DNA from: Bacteroidota bacterium
GTDB lineage: Bacteria; Bacteroidota; Bacteroidia; JABDFU01
Direction: 5' to 3'
NCBI GenBank assembly: GCA_016183775.1
Contig: JACPDY010000023.1
Location: 1-64,000, forward strand
Length of the DNA: 64,000 nt
Program-made: the position numbers and the translations under genes
The notes under the pieces: model-generated
What the model was told of the DNA's origin: nothing
Databases searched by the model: none
What the model saw: the letters and a program-made list of their open reading frames with translations, nothing else
Shown here: positions 8,505 through 16,715 of the stretch, one piece after another
Layout of the letters: each line of letters begins with the position of its first letter
How positions within the stretch are numbered: position 1 is the first letter of the stretch

Positions 8505-11382
8505 ATTTCTTCAACTCCTTATCCGGAGCCAGGATCGGCGCTTGCTCAGTTTTAACAAGCTTTCCGTCATTATCGAGTTCAACTACTTCGTAATCAAGTT
8601 TCACCATCCTGTCATATAATTTCGCTTTATCACCAACAATCACAATATGCATTTTTTCGTACGGCAAATATTTTTTAGCGACGGCGTCAACATCAGGCTT
8701 GGTCATATTCTTTAATATTTCGTTCTGCTTTTCAACAAAATTTTTATCCAGATCGTAATCCAGTATGCGCTTTAAGAAAAAAGCCCTTTGCATAGGTGTT
8801 TCATACCGTAAAGCATCACTCTGACCCATTGACATTCTGGTAAATTCAAGCTCTTCATTGGTTACACCACTTTGTGTGTACCCTTTTATCTCCTTCATGA
8901 ATTCAACCACAGAACTGTCTGTAGCATCCGCTTTAACGCCTGCAGCGGCAGTGAAAGGACCAATATATTTTGAACCGTTAAAGCCTGAACGTGCTCCATA
9001 GGTCCAGCCTTTGTCTTCCCTGAGGTTAAGATTGATACGGCTGCTGAACGCCATACCCAAAGGGTAATTCATTATATACGCCTTGAAATATTCACCGGTA
9101 GCGTCATAAGGCAGAGCCAGGTAGCCGATACGTATCTCTGACTGAGGGGCCTTTTCTTTGTTTACAAGATATATTCTTGTTTTATCAATAGCAGGTATTG
9201 AGGGCTGGACACCGCGCTCAACTTTTATCTCCTTCCAGTTTTTCAAAAAATCAAGCCTGGCAAGGGCTTCCTCCCTGCTGATATCGCCTACAACAATTGC
9301 CTGTGAAATAACGGGTGAAATATTCTTATTGTAATAATCCTTCACATCCTCAAGTGTAATTGAGTTTACAGTTAATGTGATACCGGAAACAGGAACAGCC
9401 ATGATGCTCTTTTCGCCATACAACAATTTGTTATACACATTATTGGCAATAACGGTTGGTTTTGTAGACTGATCGGCGATAAGCTGAAGTTGTTCATTCT
9501 TTGAGCGCTCAAAATCCTCTTTGTCAAACTTAGAATGCAGGAGCATCTCTTCCGCAAGTTTTAAGGTGGCATCAACATTCTTTTTAAGTGAATTGATCGT
9601 CATTGTAATACTGTTTTCATTCGAACTGACTTCTATAGAACTTCCCAGGCGGTCAAGCTCATCACTTATCTGTTCGGCCGTATGAGCGGTAGTGGCTTCG
9701 TTCATGAGATTGGCAGTAAGCATGGCAATACCCGCCTTATTCTCGTCTTCAAAACGATGGCCTGCTTCAATATTAATCTGAATGGATACACTGGGTACTT
9801 CATCACTTTTTGTACCTATGAGGTTAAGTCCATTGGGCATTTTCTCTTTCCAAAGATCAGGAACCTTAACAACTGGATTAGGACCGGGTGTTGGGTGTTT
9901 GCTTCTGTCGAAATTATCTTTTGCTTTGTTATAAGTCAGATTTTTGTACTCGTCACTTTCTTTAACATTTTCAACATTACGCGCCGGGATCTGGTAATTA
10001 TCAGGTTTGGCCTTCATTTGCGGCTGACCTTTAGGATAAACACTTAAAACAACTGCAGATTTTCCTTTAATGTATTGCTTATATACCCGCATCACATCCT
10101 CCTTTGTAACTTTCATGTAACGATCGAGATCCTTTTGTGTATAGTTGGCGTCTCCGACAAATGTTTGATATGAAGCCAGTTTAGATGCTTTTCCACTTAC
10201 ACTGCTTAAGGACTTGATCGCATTTGACTCGAACCGCGCTTTAAAACGCTTAAGGTCATCATCAGTAATACCACGCTTTTCAAAATCATTAAGAGTCACA
10301 CGTACAAGTGAATCCATCTGTGCGAGTGTTTTACCGGGATAAGCAATAACGCTGATCGTAAACTGTCCGGAAACCTCACTGCAAGGATTGTTAACATTGG
10401 CTTGCAGAGCAAGCTGTGGTTTAACAAATGTTTGATAGAACGGAGATGTTTTACCATCAGACAGGGCCGCAGACAAAGCGTCAAGCGGAGCTTCGTCGGG
10501 GTGATAATTATTTACGGAAGGGAAAGCCATATACAGCATGGGGAAACGGATCTTATCTTCGTACGATACATAACGATCCTTATCAAGTACAGCTCGCTGT
10601 TTAGGGATCGGCTTCACTTCAGGCCCTTTGGGTATAGGGCCAAAATATTTTTCAGCCAATTTAATCACATCACTTGTATTAACATCTCCGGCTACTGTAA
10701 GCACCGCGTTATTCGGGCCATACCAACGCATAAAAAATTTCTTCAGGTCATTAACATCAACCCGGTTAAGGTCTTCAATATAGCCAATGGTTGTCCAGGA
10801 ATATGGATGTCCAACGGGATACAAAGCTTCACCTGTCTTTTCGCCGATAAGTCCATAAGGGCGATTGTCGTAATTCTGGCCACGTTCATTTTTAACGGTG
10901 GCGCGTTGTATTTCAAATTTCTTTTGACTTACAGCATCCAGCAAAAAGCCCATGCGATCGGCTTCCAGCCAAAGTGCTGTCTCGAGATAGTTGGAAGGAA
11001 GAGTTTCAAAATAATTAGTCCGGTCAAAATTGGTGGTACCATTCATTGTACCACCAGCCTGGCTTACTATCTTAAAATGTTCATCATCAGCCACATGATC
11101 CGACCCCTGGAACATCATATGTTCAAAAAAGTGAGCAAACCCCGAACGGCCCACCTGTTCGCGGTTAGAACCGACATGATAAGTTACATCAACATGACAA
11201 ACCGGATCGGAATGATCTTCGTGTACGATAATTGTTAAACCGTTATCAAGCAAAAATTTCTGGTAAGGGATCACAAGTTCATTTCCCTTTTTTACGACCT
11301 TTTCAATCTGTTTTACTTTAACAGCTTGAGCAGCAATTGAAGTTGCAATTGCCATAAAATAAATAAAAAGCGACTTTTTCAT
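8503..11382 (-). CDS. Two-domain M16 (pitrilysin-like) zinc metallopeptidase, exported
   Basis: This 959-residue protein has a signal peptide (MKKSLFIYFM...IAAQA). The first M16 domain carries the inverted zinc motif HFFEH (84-88) with a downstream glutamate in KNERGQNYDNRPYG (about 165), spaced as in active pitrilysin-family enzymes. A second M16-like half follows (about 500-940) without an obvious zinc motif, as is usual for the non-catalytic half. It probably degrades peptides or processes proteins in the periplasm or outer membrane. The frame is open upstream to 11439, but the ATG at 11382 gives a clean signal peptide and is preferred. It is transcribed alone and converges with tadA. Confidence 0.9.
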   Translation of the reverse strand: MKKSLFIYFMAIATSIAAQAVKVKQIEKVVKKGNELVIPYQKFLLDNGLTIIVHEDHSDPVCHVDVTYHVGSNREQVGRSGFAHFFEHMMFQGSDHVADDEHFKIVSQAGGTMNGTTNFDRTNYFETLPSNYLETALWLEADRMGFLLDAVSQKKFEIQRATVKNERGQNYDNRPYGLIGEKTGEALYPVGHPYSWTTIGYIEDLNRVDVNDLKKFFMRWYGPNNAVLTVAGDVNTSDVIKLAEKYFGPIPKGPEVKPIPKQRAVLDKDRYVSYEDKIRFPMLYMAFPSVNNYHPDEAPLDALSAALSDGKTSPFYQTFVKPQLALQANVNNPCSEVSGQFTISVIAYPGKTLAQMDSLVRVTLNDFEKRGITDDDLKRFKARFESNAIKSLSSVSGKASKLASYQTFVGDANYTQKDLDRYMKVTKEDVMRVYKQYIKGKSAVVLSVYPKGQPQMKAKPDNYQIPARNVENVKESDEYKNLTYNKAKDNFDRSKHPTPGPNPVVKVPDLWKEKMPNGLNLIGTKSDEVPSVSIQINIEAGHRFEDENKAGIAMLTANLMNEATTAHTAEQISDELDRLGSSIEVSSNENSITMTINSLKKNVDATLKLAEEMLLHSKFDKEDFERSKNEQLQLIADQSTKPTVIANNVYNKLLYGEKSIMAVPVSGITLTVNSITLEDVKDYYNKNISPVISQAIVVGDISREEALARLDFLKNWKEIKVERGVQPSIPAIDKTRIYLVNKEKAPQSEIRIGYLALPYDATGEYFKAYIMNYPLGMAFSSRINLNLREDKGWTYGARSGFNGSKYIGPFTAAAGVKADATDSSVVEFMKEIKGYTQSGVTNEELEFTRMSMGQSDALRYETPMQRAFFLKRILDYDLDKNFVEKQNEILKNMTKPDVDAVAKKYLPYEKMHIVIVGDKAKLYDRMVKLDYEVVELDNDGKLVKTEQAPILAPDKELKK

Positions 11383-11531
11383 GTGTATGTATTTAAGTGT
11401 TATAGTTCTATATAATGATACAAAACTATCAAAATTCACTTTACTATCAATTGAAATTGAGCCAAAGTATAAATGAAGAGGACAAGAGCACTAAAATGAG
11501 GATGGATGGTTGGGGAGGCGGTTATTGGTTG

Positions 11532-11611
11532 GTAGTTGTTGGTTGTTATTCCCGGTTTTCAAATTTGCATTTTCCGACAACTGACACTGACAACTAACAA
11601 CCGACAACTAC
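11532..11611. repeat. Inverted repeat built from heptamers, next to a stop codon
   Basis: The right arm contains GACAACT (11576-11582), GACACT, GACAACT (11589-11595), AACAACC and GACAACT (11603-11609). The left arm (11532-11550, gtagttgttggttgttatt) is nearly the reverse complement of 11592-11611. It directly abuts the stop codon of the minus-strand gene 11612-14962, so it sits in its 3' UTR. There is no T-run, so an intrinsic terminator is uncertain. It may instead stabilise the 3' end or be a scattered repeat. Confidence 0.65.
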
Positions 11612-14600
11612 TTACGGCGCTGTAAGATTAACATTTATACTGCATCCGTTCTTATCAGTAATATTTACCGAATATGCGCCCGGACAAAGCTGGTTTTTAT
11701 ACCGGTTGGTATATCCACCCGAGGCGGGCCAAGCATAGTTATATGGATTTGTGCCACCCGAGCCGGTAACCATGATCCATTCTTTGCATCCGCAGCCTGT
11801 ACAATTGGCGGTTCCTTTTGTAAATTGACCCGCTAAAGGCTGAGGCGAAATTATTGCAGTAGTAGAAGTGGCAGTACAGCCTTTCGAATCAGTAACAGTT
11901 ACCGAATAATTGCCAGCAGGAAGACCAGTGGCGGTTTGCGTGGTTTGCCCGTTACTCCAATTGTAAGTATAAGGTGAGGTGCCGCCTCCTGGATTTGCGA
12001 TAACACTTCCATCGGTACCGGCGTTGCAGGTTATGTTAGTTGGTGCGGCAGTGATAGCAACAGATGCATTTACCGTTACAGCAGCAGTGGAGATGGCAGT
12101 ATTTCCTCCCGCATCGGTTATTGTGACCGTATAAGCGGTGGTTGATGAAGGACAAGGGTTAATATTTTGCGTGGTTGCACTATTGCTCCAAGAATATGTG
12201 TATGGTAATGTTCCATTACTGCCGCTTGCTGATACAGTAGCACAAGCTCCCGAACAGATACTTGCTCCGGTAGCCAATGCAGTGATACCGCCACAAGAGG
12301 TAACAGTTATATATGATGTTTTTATTAAACTATCCTTTTTGCAAGTTGTAGTAAGAGTTAGCTGTACACTATAGTTTCCGGCTATTGGATAGCTAACTAT
12401 TGGATTTATAGCTGTAGAACTTGCCGGATTACCGCCTGTAAATGTCCATTGAAATTTATATCCCGAAGTATCGCAGGAATTACTTACCGTTGGTGTAAAT
12501 GTAACAGGAGCATTAACACATACGGCAGTTGCGCTGGCAGAATAATTTAAGCCAAGCACCTTAGCTTCACATAGATTAATACACAGCTGCCTGATAAAGG
12601 CATCGGAAGCTCCCCAGGTACCAACAACGCCACCAAACACTGTTTGAAAAGCACCTGCTGTTACGGGGTAATTTCCATGAGTAAAACCTGTAAGGTATAA
12701 TATATTACCATCTATAGTAATTGTATTCCCATAATTATCCGCGTCATCTTCAAGGTTCCCACCCATATACGTTATACAGCGCTGCTTTCCACCGGGATCA
12801 TATTTTGCTATATACTGATCTTCATTTTCGTTTACCGGGCCGCCGCCAAAAGCAGTTTGATAAGCACATGGACTGATGGGATAATTCCCGGGACCCTGGT
12901 CCTCAAAATCTCCGGCGATATATATATTATTATTCCCATCGGTAGCTATGCCCCAAACATATTCATTGACATTTCCTCCAAGATAAGTTCCCCATTGACG
13001 AACTCCTGCGCTATTAAATTTAACCACATACGTATCAATATTAAGTCCGCCACCACCATTGCTTACCTGGTAAGCTCCAGCGGAAGAGATTCCGGTCATT
13101 GAATTGGTAACACCACTTAATATTACATTACCAAGGCCATCACATGTGTTCATACATGTGTAATACTCCTGAGCCGTTCCTCCATAGTAAGTGGCCCATA
13201 ACCGGGCTCCTGCTGAACTAAATTTAAATAAAAACCCATCGTAAAATCCGCCCGCAAAAAGAGGCTGGTGACAACCTGGAGAAACAGGAAAATTTGCTGA
13301 AGTCGTTATTCCTGATAAGTAAATGCTTGCTGTAACGGTATCATAAGAGATGCCACCATTTCCCCAATTTTCTCCACTGGAACCACCTACATAGCTGCCC
13401 CAGGTACGGTTTCCAATGGATGTAAATTTTACCAGAAAAACATCTCCGAACCCGTTAAGTGCTACTTGAAAAGCACCTGCAGTTGAAATACCAGTGGTTG
13501 AAGACGTAGAGCCATATAAATAAATATTTGAACCATCAGTAGCAACATCATAACCAGAATCCCCGCCGGTACTTCCGTAATAAGTGCCCCATAGCCTTAG
13601 TCCTGCCGGAGAAAATTTGTAAAGGAAAGCATCACTTGAACCACCTGTTGCACTTTGGTACAACACATTTCCTGCGGATGCACCAACTGGGAAATTGGTT
13701 GATCGTGTAGTTCCGGCCACTAATATATTACCAAAGTTATCTGAAGCAACTCCTGTAGGTCCTTCGCTGCCTGATCCTCCCAGGTAGGTTGCCCATAACA
13801 TGGTGCCGCCTGAATTCATTTCTACTATAAATGAATCATAAATACCAACACCGCCGCCGCCAAAAACTGTTTGAAAAGCACCTACAGTAACAGGTAAGCC
13901 AACTGAGGCAGTTTGTCCCGTAAAAGCTACATTACCTGAAATATCCGTTGTTACAGAACAACCAAAATCCGGATCACTCCCACCGTAATAGGAAACCCAG
14001 GGATCGATCACTAAAGGAAATGAAGAATTATAAATAGAAAATGAAAAATTAATAATTACCTCCCCTGCGGATATTCGGGTTAAGACATATGTTGTTTTTA
14101 TATCAATAATCTTCCCATTAATATTTTGATACACCTTAGGTATGGATTCATAAAATTCGTTCAGGCTGGTTTTGACAACTAAATTTCCTGCGCGGTTAAT
14201 GTGTATGTCTTCCGCGCCTGTCCAGTGTAGTTTTATCTGGTTAGCGTCTGCGTTTGGTTTTACAATGATGTTGTACTTTAATCCGTTTTCCTGGTTACCA
14301 TAATAACTTACATCGATGTTGTTATAAATATTTGTATAGGTTACCTTATTGTATTGCTTTACATGTGTTACTCCCATAGGACAATGGCCATAGTAATAAT
14401 TGTTGTACCCTTCCACTTCATCTTCATTGACAAAAGTTAGATTTTTATTTCCCGCCTGTTCTGAAGTTATATCATTCGTTAATATTGCAGAAGATGGGTG
14501 AGTGGGCAAACAATTGACAAAGTCCATATCGATCCTGTGTATTTTCAATGTTTGCTTTTGAATTACCTCATATTTCCCATGCTGTTCATTAGCTTGGTCA

Positions 14601-14962
14601 AGAGGAGCTGAAGCTTCTTTTTTCAGTTTTTCTGCCTGTTCTTCTGCATCATGCATTACTTCTCCCATGTTGGTAAATACATAACTTAAACCTGTTTCAC
14701 GCAGATATATGTTCGACCCACCTCCATTGGCTTTGTATAATATATCCGGACGAAATTTGCCATTCATATCCGCTATTTGTCCTTTGTTTGGGGTGAAACG
14801 CAGGCCATTTCCGCGTTGGCTTTGGGCAGGTTGCTTCTTCGCCTCAGTTGTATTTTTACCTAAATTGGTATTGGCCCCTACATAATTCACAAAAAGTAGC
14901 GACTGTAGTACAGAAATATATAATATGTTTTTAAGCGCAGTATTAAAATTTGAATTTTTCAT
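11612..14962 (-). CDS. Secreted DUF7948-like/SBBP-propeller/PKD/SprB protein with Cys-rich C-terminal module
   Basis: This 1116-residue protein has a signal peptide (about 1-31). An N-terminal domain resembling DUF7948 follows (about 55-325; TPNKGQ, DILYKA, IDPWVSYYGG). SBBP beta-propeller repeats (about 325-805) carry the recurring WATYYGG / GNVxxTGxTxSxNFPV pattern. Then come a PKD-like domain (about 815-900), two SprB-like units (about 900-1040) and the shared C-terminal module (about 1044-1116: NCTGCGCKEW, NRYKNQLCPG, DKNGC, LTAP). Neither a type A nor a type B T9SS sorting domain is present. It is divergent from the helical-family gene at 15180 (217-bp gap), with which it may share a control region. 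Its function is unknown; a cell-surface role is inferred from architecture. Confidence 0.88.
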   Translation of the reverse strand: MKNSNFNTALKNILYISVLQSLLFVNYVGANTNLGKNTTEAKKQPAQSQRGNGLRFTPNKGQIADMNGKFRPDILYKANGGGSNIYLRETGLSYVFTNMGEVMHDAEEQAEKLKKEASAPLDQANEQHGKYEVIQKQTLKIHRIDMDFVNCLPTHPSSAILTNDITSEQAGNKNLTFVNEDEVEGYNNYYYGHCPMGVTHVKQYNKVTYTNIYNNIDVSYYGNQENGLKYNIIVKPNADANQIKLHWTGAEDIHINRAGNLVVKTSLNEFYESIPKVYQNINGKIIDIKTTYVLTRISAGEVIINFSFSIYNSSFPLVIDPWVSYYGGSDPDFGCSVTTDISGNVAFTGQTASVGLPVTVGAFQTVFGGGGVGIYDSFIVEMNSGGTMLWATYLGGSGSEGPTGVASDNFGNILVAGTTRSTNFPVGASAGNVLYQSATGGSSDAFLYKFSPAGLRLWGTYYGSTGGDSGYDVATDGSNIYLYGSTSSTTGISTAGAFQVALNGFGDVFLVKFTSIGNRTWGSYVGGSSGENWGNGGISYDTVTASIYLSGITTSANFPVSPGCHQPLFAGGFYDGFLFKFSSAGARLWATYYGGTAQEYYTCMNTCDGLGNVILSGVTNSMTGISSAGAYQVSNGGGGLNIDTYVVKFNSAGVRQWGTYLGGNVNEYVWGIATDGNNNIYIAGDFEDQGPGNYPISPCAYQTAFGGGPVNENEDQYIAKYDPGGKQRCITYMGGNLEDDADNYGNTITIDGNILYLTGFTHGNYPVTAGAFQTVFGGVVGTWGASDAFIRQLCINLCEAKVLGLNYSASATAVCVNAPVTFTPTVSNSCDTSGYKFQWTFTGGNPASSTAINPIVSYPIAGNYSVQLTLTTTCKKDSLIKTSYITVTSCGGITALATGASICSGACATVSASGSNGTLPYTYSWSNSATTQNINPCPSSTTAYTVTITDAGGNTAISTAAVTVNASVAITAAPTNITCNAGTDGSVIANPGGGTSPYTYNWSNGQTTQTATGLPAGNYSVTVTDSKGCTATSTTAIISPQPLAGQFTKGTANCTGCGCKEWIMVTGSGGTNPYNYAWPASGGYTNRYKNQLCPGAYSVNITDKNGCSINVNLTAP

Positions 14963-15179
14963 GATGCAAATTAGACTTTCCTAAAGTGTAAATTTAAACC
15001 AGAAATCATAATATATCAATCAATATTTAATGGAAGGTAATGTTCTTAATAGTAGTTATAATCCATATTATGCATAAAAAATAGTAAAATTGAATATATA
15101 TCTATAAATATTATATCATAGGTAAGGTCTTTGAAAACAAATTACTATGTTTATACATCTACTATTTCTTTAATAAATT

Positions 15180-16715
15180 ATGCAATCCCCATCCGATAAA
15201 TTATTTCACCTGATCAAATCCCTTAATGCTCACGAAAAACGCTATTTCAAGATGCAGCGATCGAGAAGTAAAAGTGGTAATAGTTATATCAATCTTTTTA
15301 ATGCAATTAATAATCAGACAATATATAACGAATTGTCGCTTAAGCAGCAGTTTAGAAATAAGCATTTTAAAGTTATGAAGGGCTATTTGTTTCAGGCTGT
15401 ATTAAAATCGTTATCGGATTATCATCGTACAGATTCTGTCGAAAGTGAATTGCAACAATTACTTCACCAGACTAAATTGCTTGAGAGAAAAAAACTGATC
15501 GAAATTGCGCTTAAATTATTAATAAAAGCTGAAAAATTGGCCGCTGAAAACGAGAAACATGAGTATTTGATATTGATCGTCTTTTTAAGAATAAATATCA
15601 TACGAAAATCTGAACTGCAGGAAAGGATGAAAAATTATCTGATGACTGATGCAGTTAAAATAAATGATTATATAAGGCATGTTAAAAATCATTTTGATTT
15701 ACAAAAGTTAAGAGTTATGGTGAAATTGATAAATGACAAGGGTATAGGTAACTCAAACAAGGTTGACAGAAATACTTTAAAATCGATAATGAAGTCACCT
15801 TTATTATCATCGTCTAATAAGACACTGACCTTTTCATCATTACAAACAACTAATTTCATCCGTTTTGTCTGTTCCAATGTCCTTAACAAATGGGATGACC
15901 GATTATATAAGAAGCAAAAAGGGTGGTTGGATTATATAGAAAGACGCAATTTGAAGTTTCCAAAAGCAATGGACGCGGGAAATTACTTAGGTGAATTATC
16001 AATTTTTATGATAGTTCAAATTAAAACTAACCGAACGGAAGAAATTGAACAAACATTTGATAAGGGGCAGGCATTTTATGCATCATTGCCATTAAAAATG
16101 AAGGATGGTCGATTAATCGAAATGTTTACGAACCTTACGCTTAACTATATGGGCGGTCAACTTGATTTAATTAAACCAGATAAGGTTATAGAAGCTCATT
16201 CTAGTCTAAAGAAAAAAATATCGCAACGCACTGTGAGCAACAGTTCGGGCATATGTTTTAACTTATGTTACAGCTATTTTTTATTAACCAATTATCGTCA
16301 AACATTATTTTATGCAAATCAAATTTTAAACAAAAAAGATAGTGCGAGGCTGGATATTCAAAAAAAGGTAAGACTGCTTTTTTTATTGGCACATTTTGAA
16401 CTGGGTAATTATGATCTTTTGCCGGGCATATCAAAATCTGTATTGAGATGGGATTTAAAAAACAACCTACTGAATGATTTTGAAAAAACAGCATTAAACT
16501 TTTTTTTAAAGGAAAAGATATGGCCAAATAACAGGAACGAGCGTATAAATACTTTTAAACAACTTCAGCAGAACATGTCCTTGATCCATGACAGGAATAA
16601 AGAATCGTTCCTTGCACAGGAGTTTGATTTTATTTCATGGCTTGAAAGTAAAATTCAAAACAGACCATTTGCGGAAATAATGCGTGAAAAGGCAAAAGTC
16701 ATCAAGGTGCGGTAA
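15180..16715 (+). CDS. Cytoplasmic helical-repeat family protein, copy 1 of 4
   Basis: This 511-residue protein of unknown function has no signal peptide or membrane segment. The sequence is Lys/Leu-rich and looks alpha-helical, TPR-like. It shares both ends with three other genes here (25401, 46099, 53014): the N-terminus has the pattern LFxLIKSLxxxEKRYFK, then YxxLFxAI and an LKSLxxY helix, and the C-terminus reads FDFISWLESKIQNRPFAEI. It is divergent from the secreted gene 11612-14962 and overlaps the 3' end of the convergent gene 16702-21078 by 14 bp. Repeated association with secreted giants suggests a regulator, chaperone or secretion partner, but nothing in the sequence proves it. Confidence 0.85.
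   Translation: MQSPSDKLFHLIKSLNAHEKRYFKMQRSRSKSGNSYINLFNAINNQTIYNELSLKQQFRNKHFKVMKGYLFQAVLKSLSDYHRTDSVESELQQLLHQTKLLERKKLIEIALKLLIKAEKLAAENEKHEYLILIVFLRINIIRKSELQERMKNYLMTDAVKINDYIRHVKNHFDLQKLRVMVKLINDKGIGNSNKVDRNTLKSIMKSPLLSSSNKTLTFSSLQTTNFIRFVCSNVLNKWDDRLYKKQKGWLDYIERRNLKFPKAMDAGNYLGELSIFMIVQIKTNRTEEIEQTFDKGQAFYASLPLKMKDGRLIEMFTNLTLNYMGGQLDLIKPDKVIEAHSSLKKKISQRTVSNSSGICFNLCYSYFLLTNYRQTLFYANQILNKKDSARLDIQKKVRLLFLLAHFELGNYDLLPGISKSVLRWDLKNNLLNDFEKTALNFFLKEKIWPNNRNERINTFKQLQQNMSLIHDRNKESFLAQEFDFISWLESKIQNRPFAEIMREKAKVIKVR

Noticed and set aside
10402-11238. Antisense open frame of 278 codons opposite the M16 peptidase
   Set aside because: The opposite strand encodes a full peptidase with intact catalytic motifs. 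The antisense product has no recognisable domain and lies entirely within it.
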